DNA from: Verrucomicrobiales bacterium
Lineage (GTDB): Bacteria; Verrucomicrobiota; Verrucomicrobiia; Verrucomicrobiales; SLCJ01
NCBI GenBank assembly: GCA_024636835.1
Contig: JAGXGH010000085.1
Coordinates: forward strand, 1 to 64,000
Direction: 5' to 3'
DNA: 64,000 bases
The notes under the pieces were generated by a model. The model did not search any database and was not told where the DNA came from. It saw only the letters and a list, made by a program, of their open reading frames with translations. Shown piece after piece: positions 42,418 through 51,021 of the stretch (position 1 is its first letter; each line of letters begins with the position of its first letter). Both the position numbers and the translations under genes were made by a program.

Positions 42418-43028
42418 AATCCGAATTGTTTTTCCAGAAGGGTTTGCCAAGTGACGTAGTCGAGGCGCACGACGGTGGTGAATGGGCGGACTGGTTCAGA
42501 TTTTGCGACCAAATCGGCAACGAGGTTGGCAGTGTGGAGAGCGGCTCTGGGATTGATGGATCCGACGCCGAAGACCTCGGAATCCTCTGCGAAAAGAATT
42601 GGCGCGAGCATCGCCTTGCAGAGGGGTTTGACCTGGTCGTGGTCTTCGTAAAACGCGTTAGGTATCTGTAAGCGACCTGCAATAGGAATAAAGGGGACGT
42701 TGCGTTTCAGTGTCTTCGCCACGGCGTTGCCGAGTTGGCGAATGAATTGTGGGATATCTCTTGGCGAGGTTGTGCTGAGACGAACAATCGTTTCGAGGAT
42801 TTCGACGGATGCCTGACTTTTCAATTCTTCACTGAAGGCCGAGAAGATGTGTGTGGCCTCTTCTTCGCTCAAGTGCTTGCGCTCGATTAAACTGTCCAGA
42901 GTGGCACGAGCAACCTTCGTTTGGTGATCGCGCAGGATGGGATCAACGAAGGTGGCGTTAGGATCACTAGCATCTATGGACTGTAGTGAATCGAGGCTGC
43001 TTTCAGACGATGTAGCGGATATGGACAT
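42414..43028 (-). CDS. Protein of unknown function coupled to pilB
   Basis: A 204-residue protein from ATG 43028 (the only frame extension starts with TTG). It has no signal peptide or membrane segment. The first part is helical (TLDSLIERKHLSEEEATHIF), the second contains 'NVPFIPIAGRLQIPNAFYED'. No family recognised. It overlaps pilB by 4 bases, so the two products are probably made together; a cytosolic partner of the ATPase is a fair guess. Confidence 0.55.
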   Translation of the reverse strand: MSISATSSESSLDSLQSIDASDPNATFVDPILRDHQTKVARATLDSLIERKHLSEEEATHIFSAFSEELKSQASVEILETIVRLSTTSPRDIPQFIRQLGNAVAKTLKRNVPFIPIAGRLQIPNAFYEDHDQVKPLCKAMLAPILFAEDSEVFGVGSINPRAALHTANLVADLVAKSEPVRPFTTVVRLDYVTWQTLLEKQFGL

Positions 43029-43152
43029 TGGGTGGTTGCGTAATCTGTAAATGAGCGCTTCCAAACCGAATGTCTAGTCGCCTCAGCTTATACGTGGGAG
43101 GGGGGGGCTTCGGTCATGCGCGTGTGCGATTGATCCAGGTATGGAGTGTAAT

Positions 43153-43177
43153 CGATCACCCATTGTATGGGTGATCG
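43153..43177 (-). terminator. Strong hairpin downstream of the secretin gene
   Basis: CGATCACCCAT and ATGGGTGATCG form a perfect 11-bp stem with a TGT loop, 26 bases past the secretin stop codon. No T-run follows. It probably ends or attenuates transcription between secretin and the pilB group, or protects the secretin mRNA end. Confidence 0.6.
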
Positions 43178-43202
43178 CAGTGCTTGTGAAGGTTGTGTGA
43201 GA

Positions 43203-45104
43203 CTATTCGAACATCGAACCCGAGAACTTCTTGGCCCCCGATTTGGCGGGCACGACTAGCTGACCGGTTTCTTCAGCCTTTGCCGCTTTGACAGCGCGGT
43301 AGGTGGATTCGTATTCCTCCATTTCACGGGTGAATTCATCTGAATTCGGGGATTCGCGGACGAGTTCGAGTTCCGCGTTTTCGCGTGCGTGTTCATCGCA
43401 GTCGGGAGCCATATTCCGCATCGTGTTGGGCAAATTAGTACGGTGAGCAACGCCAGGGTTCTCAGGTGAGAAGATTTCGTTGTGATCACCGTCCAGAGCG
43501 ACGTTATCGTAGATCGAGTTGTTAGCGCGGAGGTTTTCCAGAGCGCTGGCTGGATCATAGGATGTCGGGGTAATGATGAATACTAGGCTGGTTTGTTCTT
43601 TCGTCGTCTCTTTGCTTTTAAAGAAGAATCCGATGAAAGGAATGTCTCCGAGAAGAGGCACTTTGTTTTCTTTTTTATTATCGGCGTATCCGTAGAAGCC
43701 GCCAATGATCAGTGAGTGCCCATTGGGCACCCGTGCAATAGCTTCGACCATCGACTCGCTGACTCGTGGATATTCGTTACCGGTATTTGCACCGGTGATA
43801 AACTCCACGATTTGAGCGGTTCGTGGACGGAGATCCATACGAATGGTGTTGTCTGGAAGAAGCGTCGGGGTAATGGTTAAGGTGACGCCAATCTCACGGG
43901 TAAAGCCATCCCCATCGGAGAGTGTTGGGTCGCTATCATCAATGGTGTAGCGGACTTCTTCGGTCACCGTTGATCCTGCCGATGTATTACTGGTTGTCGC
44001 CGTGATAATAGGCACACGGTCAATGATGGTGATGAGTGCCTGTTCGTTGTCTTCGGTGATGAGGGTTGGGTTAGATTTTTGGTTGGCGAGATTTCCGTCA
44101 TTGAGCGCACGAAGCACAGCTTGTAGCTTGAGAGGAGAGAGGACAAGACCGTTGCCGGGAGTGGATGCACGTGTGCGGGTCGAGACGTCATTATTGGCAA
44201 ACCCACTTGCTGATCCAGGCAGGATAGCACCAGTTACGCTGGTGCCGCCTGCGTCCAGATCACCAGCAAAGGCAGAACCTACGGAATCATTGGCATCGCC
44301 ACGAATTAGATCTGTGGTAGTCGTTGTCACGCGATTAATCGTATCGCTGTTAGGTAGGTTGAAGATTGAGTTCAAGCTCTGCACGGCGTCAAAGGTGAGG
44401 CCGTTTTCGCCAAGAGTCGAGCTCCAGTCGACGCCGATACGGCTGGCCGCGGAGCTGGTAACACGGAGGATTTTGGTCTCGACAATGATTTGACCCTTTG
44501 GCTTGTCCAAACGATTCAAAAAGTTCTCAACACGCTCGATTCGTCGTTTGGTATCGATGACGAGGAGGGTGTTCGTTTTTGGCTCGAAGTTCACGGACCC
44601 TGTGTTCGGTGAGAGAATGGGAATAATAATATCACGAAGTGTTTCCCAGTCTGATGGGCGGAGATACTTGAGTTGGTAGGTCCATTCTTCCTGGGGGAGT
44701 TGTTGAACATCCTGTGGGGAAAGGGCATAGACGGTATCTTCTTTATAGAAGAGTTCCAAGCCGAACTGGAAGGCAAGTGATTCCATCTGCTTGAGGGGAT
44801 CGCCAGCGTTCAGGTGACCGGTAACCGTGTAGTTTGGTCCGTTTAGTGAGGCGTTGTGGAAATACTGGCGCTCCGCCTTGAGTGCGAGAAGCTGAAGCAC
44901 TTCGTTGAGCTGGGCATCCTTAAGGAAAAGCCCCTCGTGAGAAGCTTCCATGGTGACACGTTCACGGTCGAGCTGTGTAGCTTCGGTTGCGCCGTTAGGA
45001 GCATCGATTGGTGGTGGTGTATCGTCCTGTTGTGCGTGAAGCGGGCTGACTAGAGCTGCACCGGCCAAGAGGGCGAGCAAGGATGTGGATCGCGTGGTTT
45101 TCAT
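43203..45104 (-). CDS. Outer-membrane secretin (PilQ/GspD family)
   Basis: A 633-residue exported protein with a signal peptide ending PLHA|QQD. Residues about 60-210 hold N-domains (TYQLKYLRPSDWETLRDIII, FEPKTNTLLVIDTKRRIERV), and about 215-520 the secretin domain with VETKILRVTSSAASRIGVDW, LKLQAVLRALNDGNLANQKS and the signature region VPNGHSLIIGGFYGYADNKK plus VPLLGDIPFIGFFFKSK. A 110-residue charged C-terminal tail follows. The domain begins with only about two N-domains, shorter than many PilQ proteins. It forms the outer-membrane channel of the pilus-like machine whose other parts surround it. Confidence 0.9.
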   Translation of the reverse strand: MKTTRSTSLLALLAGAALVSPLHAQQDDTPPPIDAPNGATEATQLDRERVTMEASHEGLFLKDAQLNEVLQLLALKAERQYFHNASLNGPNYTVTGHLNAGDPLKQMESLAFQFGLELFYKEDTVYALSPQDVQQLPQEEWTYQLKYLRPSDWETLRDIIIPILSPNTGSVNFEPKTNTLLVIDTKRRIERVENFLNRLDKPKGQIIVETKILRVTSSAASRIGVDWSSTLGENGLTFDAVQSLNSIFNLPNSDTINRVTTTTTDLIRGDANDSVGSAFAGDLDAGGTSVTGAILPGSASGFANNDVSTRTRASTPGNGLVLSPLKLQAVLRALNDGNLANQKSNPTLITEDNEQALITIIDRVPIITATTSNTSAGSTVTEEVRYTIDDSDPTLSDGDGFTREIGVTLTITPTLLPDNTIRMDLRPRTAQIVEFITGANTGNEYPRVSESMVEAIARVPNGHSLIIGGFYGYADNKKENKVPLLGDIPFIGFFFKSKETTKEQTSLVFIITPTSYDPASALENLRANNSIYDNVALDGDHNEIFSPENPGVAHRTNLPNTMRNMAPDCDEHARENAELELVRESPNSDEFTREMEEYESTYRAVKAAKAEETGQLVVPAKSGAKKFSGSMFE

Positions 45105-45160
45105 TGGATGAATTGGAATGATGGAATAATTCGGGGGATATGAAATGGATGAATGACGGA

Positions 45161-45781
45161 CTAGCGTCGGTTGACGCCTTCGATGCTGTTGAGAAAGTCG
45201 TTATCGTTACGAGACTTGACGCCGGATGGACGGAAGCCGACTGGTCGTGAATATTCTTTGCCAGACGCTGTGCTCTTAAAACTGACTTGGTGTGGCTTCA
45301 CGTCGGAGAGGAAAATGTCATTGCTGCCAGGAACGAGCTGACCAATGGTGATTTCCCTGACACCGAGGAGGATACTGCCTCCCCCGCTGTTGAACCCAGT
45401 GATTTCCAGGGCGTCAACCGTGGTTTTAAGCATGTCTGCGGCAGGTGCCACTGGATTGCTAGGTCCTTTATCGTCAGGGTTACTCGGTGGCGTTACGGCC
45501 ACTTCCTCCGGAGGCTCTATTTCACCATCTTTGACAATACCGAGAGGATCGTAGATGCGATCTGGGTCTGCCATGGAGATCATCGTAAAGCGTGATTCGA
45601 TAAACTCTTCGATGTTTGCAAGGTGCTCGTGAGCTTCACCTTGAATAGTGAGTCCGATGATTTCTGGAAGCTTAGGTGTCTCAAGCGTCTCCTCTGGTTG
45701 ATCTTGGGCATGCAGGCAGGGCAGGCTTGCTACGGCGAGAAAGCAGAGGGTGGTGCGCTTGCGTGGAAGTGAAATTTTCAT
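45161..45781 (-). CDS. Exported protein of the pilus locus, PilP-like by position
   Basis: A 206-residue protein with a signal peptide (ending SLPCLHA|QDQ). The mature part starts with a Pro-rich linker (EPPEEVAVTPPSNPDD) and ends with a small beta domain (GGGSILLGVREITIGQLVPG). There is no clear sequence match, but it stands where pilP stands in pil operons, between the PilO-like protein and the secretin, and PilP links PilO to the secretin. The start overlaps the end of the PilO-like gene by one base (TAATG type). Confidence 0.55.
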   Translation of the reverse strand: MKISLPRKRTTLCFLAVASLPCLHAQDQPEETLETPKLPEIIGLTIQGEAHEHLANIEEFIESRFTMISMADPDRIYDPLGIVKDGEIEPPEEVAVTPPSNPDDKGPSNPVAPAADMLKTTVDALEITGFNSGGGSILLGVREITIGQLVPGSNDIFLSDVKPHQVSFKSTASGKEYSRPVGFRPSGVKSRNDNDFLNSIEGVNRR

Positions 45782-46323
45782 TATTTGTCCTCCTTTTCCC
45801 AGATAGTGTATGAGAGATCGAAAGTGAGTTCGTTAGCAGTTCGCTCACGCGAGATATTGAACGTGTTTACCTGCATCTGTGGTAGTCGGCTCTCGAGTTC
45901 GATGAGAACCTTCTCCATTGGGAGGTAAGTCCCCCTAAATTTGAGGGTGACTGAGGATGATGGTTGTTTAGCGCCAATCGCTAGGCGACCTGCGGTCATT
46001 GGGCGAAAAAAGCCGGTTTGTGCCACTTGACGGAAGCTGTATTTTTCCAAAATGTTCTTCAGGTTATACTGAAGTGAGGGGCGGATGTCGGTGCTCAGCA
46101 CCTTCTCCCACTCTTCGTTGGCAATGCGTTTATCACGCATCCCCGCCTGTAATTGTGTGACTTGGGCTTGCAAAGTATTGTGTTGAGCGAAGGCGGTTTC
46201 GCGCAATGCTGCTTTGGCTTTGATGTTGCCGGACACCACAATGCAGACGATGGAAAATACCACCACGAGCAGAATGGGGATCACGAACCCAAAGAGCGTG
46301 ATCGACTGTTTATACTTGTTCAT
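45781..46323 (-). CDS. PilO/GspM-like inner-membrane protein
   Basis: A 180-residue protein: one membrane segment near the N-terminus (about 11-31, LFGFVIPILLVVVFSIVCIV), a coiled-coil stretch (about 33-75, LRETAFAQHNTLQAQVTQLQ) and a C-terminal small alpha/beta domain (LKFRGTYLPMEKVLIELESR). This is the PilO/GspM plan, and the gene order PilM/N-PilO-PilP-secretin fits. It begins 31 bases after the PilM-PilN fusion gene. Confidence 0.65.
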   Translation of the reverse strand: MNKYKQSITLFGFVIPILLVVVFSIVCIVVSGNIKAKAALRETAFAQHNTLQAQVTQLQAGMRDKRIANEEWEKVLSTDIRPSLQYNLKNILEKYSFRQVAQTGFFRPMTAGRLAIGAKQPSSSVTLKFRGTYLPMEKVLIELESRLPQMQVNTFNISRERTANELTFDLSYTIWEKEDK

Positions 46324-46354
46324 ATGGAGAACTCAGGGAGATTGAGGAAGGTGA

Positions 46355-48127
46355 TTATGGTTGAGAAGCCTTGGTGATTGCCAGAGGATCTTTTTCGCTG
46401 AATTGCTGGGTCACTCGAATCGTAAAACGATAAGGGCAATTTTCAGGTTTGGGAACGGCAGCAAGGGGGGCGTTGCGATCGTATTGGGTGTTTTCGCTTC
46501 GCTCCACGACGACGAGAAGCTGTCTCGTTTCCGGGCTCGGGTCGAAGGAGTTGACGCCCGTGTTTTCGTAAATGGTTGTGAACACGTCTTGGATGCCGGA
46601 ACGCGAGTTGAGCTTTTGTAAGAGCGCTAACGAGTCCTCGGTCGCCAATCCTGTCATTTCCCACTCGCGAGCGAAGCCTGATGTCTTTGACTTTGTGCTA
46701 CTATCGACTCGGGTGGTGTATTCTACTTCATTGATGACTGCGCCTGAGTTGGCAGGGAACATCTGGGCAATCAGTTCCATCGTCGTCCAACCGGTGGAGC
46801 GGTTGGACAGCAGGTTATTCCAATGTTGGTAAGTTTTGTTGGCCCGACCTAGTTCGACGAGCTGTGCTTGAAGTGAAGCCGTCGTTTTCTCGTCGTGTTG
46901 CCAACTAGGCTCGGACATTGCGCCGATGCTACGGAAGAGGGCGAACGACAACACGGCGATGGCGACGAGGGCGAGCACAGGTTTGGCTATTTTGGAGGTA
47001 TGAAGGAGTTTTAAATCATTCCAGGAGGGGAGCATGTTGGTGACCGACCTAGGCTGACTGAGGAAGTCTTGCATCGCCCATCCTTCCTGGCCGAGCATGC
47101 GGAAGGTGTTTGAGAGTTCTACGCCTTGATATTCCTTCTGAGCGATCAGCATTTCCGGGCGGGTATCTTCGCAATGGGTTGCCGCTTCTGCGCCAGGTTT
47201 GACGATGTCGATCATCACCTCCTCCTCGAGATCAAGAGTCGCTTGCAACTGAGTGACAAGAGGTTCTATCTCCGTGGCGGTCATCGGAATTAACACGATG
47301 CGTGGACTGACCAGTTCGTTGGCGGCAATGGCCGTGGCGAGAGTGTCGGAGAGGTTTGGTGGGTGAGGGCGTCCGCGGTGCGGCAGCGCACGGAGTTTAA
47401 TCATCTCGCCTGTCGGGCTAAAAATAGCGAGGGCAGAGAATTTCAGGTAATGGAGGACGACAAGCTGTGAGTCACCAGTCGTGAAATCCAAAAACGCGGG
47501 GAGTACTGAGATGAAGGCTAGAGGTGCGCTGAGCCCTTCGGTAAGAATTGGGAAGTTACGGGCTTCACCCATCTGACGCAAAATTTCGAGAAATTCCGCA
47601 TAACGATGAGAGATGGCGACAGTGGTGCAGATTGGCGGGGTGATGGCGCCTGGTGTGGGCACAACGCGCCAAGAAGTCTCCTCGGCAACGGCTGAATCTT
47701 CACCAATGACCGCATTCGGGTTGGTGATGAGTTGTTCGTTGAGTTCCGGAAGGGCATCCCAGTCCCGGAAGTCCTCAAAGATTTCCGTGGTGGCGAATTC
47801 GTCGGCAATGTGAAGGATGACGCCGAGGCTTTTCGCTTGCGGATGGGTGGAGAGAAGGTCGTTAACCGCCGCTTCGATAGCGTCCTGTGAGCGGAGGTTG
47901 GGTAGATTGAGTTTGGGGCCGTTTGTCCACTTTTCGTCACTGATGGAATAAACGGCGGATCGCACGCGAGGGGATCCGGTGATCCGAAGGTGCCACTGTA
48001 AATCGACCTCATGTGCTGGTCTGTGCCAGTCTTTGTTGCTGCCTCGAGATGTTTGCGCGGCGATGGTGCAGGCCTGTCGATAGGTCTGAAACGCATTGAG
48101 GTTCTCGGGATTTTCGAGTGGCTTCAC
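46355..48127 (-). CDS. PilM-PilN fusion protein (GspL-like)
   Basis: A 590-residue protein. The first 380 residues are cytoplasmic and show an actin-like PilM/GspL pattern in weak form (FLDFTTGDSQLVVLHYLKFS, then ATAIAANELVSPRIVLIP). A single membrane segment follows (about 385-405, KPVLALVAIAVLSFALFRSI), then a PilN-like periplasmic part with a coiled coil (LQAQLVELGRANKTYQHWNN) and WTTMELIAQMFPANSGAVI. PilM and PilN are normally two proteins that bind each other through the PilN N-terminus; here they appear to be one chain, as in GspL. The actin-like motifs are too weak to assign nucleotide residues. Confidence 0.65.
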   Translation of the reverse strand: MKPLENPENLNAFQTYRQACTIAAQTSRGSNKDWHRPAHEVDLQWHLRITGSPRVRSAVYSISDEKWTNGPKLNLPNLRSQDAIEAAVNDLLSTHPQAKSLGVILHIADEFATTEIFEDFRDWDALPELNEQLITNPNAVIGEDSAVAEETSWRVVPTPGAITPPICTTVAISHRYAEFLEILRQMGEARNFPILTEGLSAPLAFISVLPAFLDFTTGDSQLVVLHYLKFSALAIFSPTGEMIKLRALPHRGRPHPPNLSDTLATAIAANELVSPRIVLIPMTATEIEPLVTQLQATLDLEEEVMIDIVKPGAEAATHCEDTRPEMLIAQKEYQGVELSNTFRMLGQEGWAMQDFLSQPRSVTNMLPSWNDLKLLHTSKIAKPVLALVAIAVLSFALFRSIGAMSEPSWQHDEKTTASLQAQLVELGRANKTYQHWNNLLSNRSTGWTTMELIAQMFPANSGAVINEVEYTTRVDSSTKSKTSGFAREWEMTGLATEDSLALLQKLNSRSGIQDVFTTIYENTGVNSFDPSPETRQLLVVVERSENTQYDRNAPLAAVPKPENCPYRFTIRVTQQFSEKDPLAITKASQP

Positions 48128-48173
48128 GTGTGGGGATTGGAAATGAAGGAAGAGAAGGGTAGCCGACCTGCGG

Positions 48174-48192
48174 AGAGAGTGATGTTCTCTCT
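48174..48192 (-). terminator. Hairpin between the pilin and PilM-PilN genes
   Basis: AGAGAG-TGATGTT-CTCTCT, a 6-bp stem, lies about 65 bases downstream of the pilin stop. Another imperfect stem sits at 48211-48231. Partial termination here would give more pilin than machine proteins; this is inferred from position. Confidence 0.35.
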
Positions 48193-48255
48193 GGATCCAC
48201 AGGACGGCTTAGCATCCAAGGGTTGAATGCTGTTTATATTGTTTGACCGGACGAA

Positions 48256-48684
48256 TTACCAGCCAGTGACGTCGTTAGGGTAGTGAGGTTCACCAGATGC
48301 AGCGTAATCGCAGGTGAGGAACGTGGCCGTAGCGGGGTCTGAGCCTGCAGGGAGTGAGACCGATTGGTAACCTGTTAGGTTAGGGGTGTATAATCCGCCT
48401 CCTGGGCATGTGGGCAATTCGTCCATGAATTTATTCGCACCGACGATCTCACCAATGAGGATATCAGTGCCATCCTCGACCTGTTTCATGTTTGCGTATG
48501 AACGAACAGCAACTTGGAAGTTGCGGATGTTCAAGATGCAGTTTGAACGGTCGGCTCCGTCTTTCCATGCCCTGGCGCCAATAAAGAGGACGCTGATCAA
48601 GGTGAGGAGGACGAGGATGACGACGGTGAGTTCAAGAAGGGTCATGCCCTTTTTGCTGCTGATTTGGTTTTTGGTTACTTTCAT
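48256..48684 (-). CDS. Type IV pilin-like protein, probable major subunit
   Basis: A 142-residue protein with a short class III leader: KKG|MTLLELTVVILVLLTLIS, where Met replaces the usual Phe at +1 and Glu5 is kept. The head domain has three cysteines (SNCILNI, LPTCPGG, LTCDYAA); the latter two could form the C-terminal disulfide loop typical of type IVa pilins. It lies directly downstream of pilT (64 bases) and is bounded by a hairpin, consistent with high, separate expression. No SD-strong start alternative is seen. Confidence 0.85.
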   Translation of the reverse strand: MKVTKNQISSKKGMTLLELTVVILVLLTLISVLFIGARAWKDGADRSNCILNIRNFQVAVRSYANMKQVEDGTDILIGEIVGANKFMDELPTCPGGGLYTPNLTGYQSVSLPAGSDPATATFLTCDYAASGEPHYPNDVTGW

Positions 48685-48748
48685 GTTTTTGTATTAGGTA
48701 TTATGTTTTGTTTATTGCGGTATTTGAGAATTCCCGAATGCGGCAGGA

Positions 48749-50002
48749 CTAGAATGTCGAAGCATCGTCGCCTCGCTTCATGCGGTTGTTCTCAAAAGTC
48801 TCCAGGGTGATGAGACCCTGATTGTAAAGGTTTAGTAGTTGGTTGTCCCACTCGACGTTGCCCGAGCGGCGGATGACATCTTCCAGAGCGCGAGATCCAC
48901 CATAATAGTTTGATATAGCACTGCTGCATGCGTCATCGTTATTCTGTAGGAACTCGTAGGTCAATACCCGTCCTTTCTCAGTTCTGAGAAGTCCCTGAGA
49001 AAGGATGAAGACGAGCATTTCACTCATACGACCGAGAATCGCCTCGTGTTTTTCGCGTGGGAACATCTCAAGAATACGTCCCATGGTCTTCACGGCTCCC
49101 GTTGTGTGAAGGGTAGAGATGACGAAGTGACCTGTTTGGGCGGCTTCGAGAGCGGTTTCCATCGCCGCACGATCACGGATCTCACCGAGGAGAATGACGT
49201 GAGGAGCTTTTCGAAGCACGTCTTTCAGGCCTTGGTGGTAGCTGGCGAGGTCACGACCAACTTCCTGTTGAGTAACCAGGCCGGGGCTGGCGATTTCGAA
49301 GCCGCTGCCTTCGGGGTCGGGCATGGTCGGCGGGTACGAGTACTCGACCGGATCCTCGACGGTGACGATGTGTTTTGTGTGATTGCGGCGTAGCCAGTCG
49401 ATCAATGAGGCCAGCGTCGTCGATTTGCCGGATCCAGTCGGTCCAGTGACCAATGCGAGACCAGCACGGCGCTGAACGGCGGCTTTCATGGCATCGACCA
49501 AATCGATTGAAAGTCCGAGAACATCGAGTGCGGGGATTTCTTCGTTGAGGATACGGCAGGTGATACCGAGGCCGGATGCGCTGAAATGAGCTTGGATACG
49601 GAGTCGTCCACTCATCTTCCCGTGCCCGTCCATATCCACCTGTTGGCAGGCGAAGTCGGCGACGCGGTTTTTATGTAGAGCGTAGAGAACATCGGATTCT
49701 TCCTTGGATGCTTGGAATCCGGCAAAGTTTCTATTGGTCTCTTCTTTGTGAGCAATGAGTTCGTTGAGAACTTCCAGCAGTGTCTCTTCCTTGAGCAAGC
49801 CGGGTTCGGCAATGATGCGCATGCCTTGGCTGGTTTCAACGTAGAGGAGTCGGTCCGATCGGAACTGAATGTCTGACACTCCCAGGTCTGAGGCGATCAA
49901 TAGTGACCAGCGCAACAGATCCCCACCGCTGTTCAGATTGAACGCGTTGGCTGATTGATCCACCGACAAGGTCGGGGCTGAAGCTGTGTCTGCTGCTTGC
50001 AT
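48749..50002 (-). CDS. pilT: Twitching/retraction ATPase PilT family
   Basis: A 417-residue ATPase with a PAS-like N-domain (about 30-140) and the core: Walker A GPTGSGKSTT, Asp box VEDPVEYSYP, Walker B LLGEIRDRAAMETALEAAQT and His box STLHTTGA. It lacks the zinc tetracysteine, as PilT proteins do; that separates it from the two assembly ATPases in this window. It depolymerises pili for retraction. It starts 4 bases after the His-rich membrane protein gene, so they are in one operon. Confidence 0.9.
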   Translation of the reverse strand: MQAADTASAPTLSVDQSANAFNLNSGGDLLRWSLLIASDLGVSDIQFRSDRLLYVETSQGMRIIAEPGLLKEETLLEVLNELIAHKEETNRNFAGFQASKEESDVLYALHKNRVADFACQQVDMDGHGKMSGRLRIQAHFSASGLGITCRILNEEIPALDVLGLSIDLVDAMKAAVQRRAGLALVTGPTGSGKSTTLASLIDWLRRNHTKHIVTVEDPVEYSYPPTMPDPEGSGFEIASPGLVTQQEVGRDLASYHQGLKDVLRKAPHVILLGEIRDRAAMETALEAAQTGHFVISTLHTTGAVKTMGRILEMFPREKHEAILGRMSEMLVFILSQGLLRTEKGRVLTYEFLQNNDDACSSAISNYYGGSRALEDVIRRSGNVEWDNQLLNLYNQGLITLETFENNRMKRGDDASTF

Positions 50003-50006
50003 TAGT

Positions 50007-50996
50007 TCATTGATGAGTCGGAGCGTTCGCCATTTTTAAAGGTGGTGACGGGCTGGGAACATTGCGTGATTCTGTGAGGCGCTCGTAGATTTTGTAATGA
50101 TTGGAGTGCTCTTTAACCATTAATAAAAAGCGCTCGACCATTTGGTTCCTACGGGGACCGGCGATTTTTTCCCACGATCCGTTGCGGATTTTTTCCTGAC
50201 GAAGAAGATCGAAGTGGATGAGGCAATTCCTCATGTCGTTGAGGTGGTCGACGAACTGCTGTTCGCGTCCTTCCAGACCGAGTTGGTTGAGGATGACGCC
50301 GCAAATATTGACCTGCGTCGATGCTGCTGTCGTCCAGGGCTCTGGATCGAGAGTATATTCACGAATTCCTGCACGAGTTTTATCGGCGAGCTCAATGAGT
50401 TGATCTGCGCTCTTCACGTCATTGCCGAGTGTGGTTTCATAGAACAAATGCAAGGCGTTGTAGTTCAGATAGTTCTCTGGATCGAGACTATAGGCGAAAG
50501 CGATTTTCTGCTCGACGTTCTCTCGGATGTGTTTACGGTGGCGCTCTGTTAGTTCAAATGGGGAATTGCTGGTATAAATGCTTGCCGTCATGTGGTCTAC
50601 TTGACCGCGAAGCCAAGAATCCGATGATGGTGTTTCGGCATGTGTGCCGTGATCGTGTTCGCAGTGGCCATGATCGTGATCACAAGAACCGTGATCTTTT
50701 ACGGGTTCGTCATCATGGCTGCAAACGCCGTGATCGTGTTCGCAGTTTGAGTGGTCATGCGTTTCGTAGGGGTTACTCTCGCCTTCATGCCACGCATTGT
50801 CGATATCACCTTGAATGGCGAGTGCGATGGTCTTGCCGATTGGGCTACCCTTGATCGCAAGAATGTTGGGTTGGAACTCGAGTACGTTGTTTTTCGAATC
50901 GGCAAGCTTCGCTCCTGCAAGCACCCACATAGCGGACCCGACGCCAAGGGCGATGAGTGCTGGGGTGAATTGGGAGATGACGGAAGCTGGCTTCAT
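50007..50996 (-). CDS. Membrane-anchored protein with His/Asp/Cys-rich metal-binding-type segment
   Basis: A 329-residue protein with one N-terminal membrane segment (about 7-28, SQFTPALIALGVGSAMWVLA). Residues about 78-122 are extraordinarily rich in His, Asp and Cys, as repeated CEHDHG or CDHDHG units, the kind of sequence that binds zinc, nickel or copper. The rest (about 130-315) is helical, with TPR-like spacing (ENYLNYNALHLFYETTLGND, ELADKTRAGIREYT) and no family I recognise. It lies between an ABC permease gene and pilT. The metal-binding role is inferred from composition alone; its link to the ABC transporter or to pilus retraction is open. Confidence 0.6.
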   Translation of the reverse strand: MKPASVISQFTPALIALGVGSAMWVLAGAKLADSKNNVLEFQPNILAIKGSPIGKTIALAIQGDIDNAWHEGESNPYETHDHSNCEHDHGVCSHDDEPVKDHGSCDHDHGHCEHDHGTHAETPSSDSWLRGQVDHMTASIYTSNSPFELTERHRKHIRENVEQKIAFAYSLDPENYLNYNALHLFYETTLGNDVKSADQLIELADKTRAGIREYTLDPEPWTTAASTQVNICGVILNQLGLEGREQQFVDHLNDMRNCLIHFDLLRQEKIRNGSWEKIAGPRRNQMVERFLLMVKEHSNHYKIYERLTESRNVPSPSPPLKMANAPTHQ

Positions 50997-51021
50997 GGGG
51001 AATTCGGAAACGACAGAGGGG

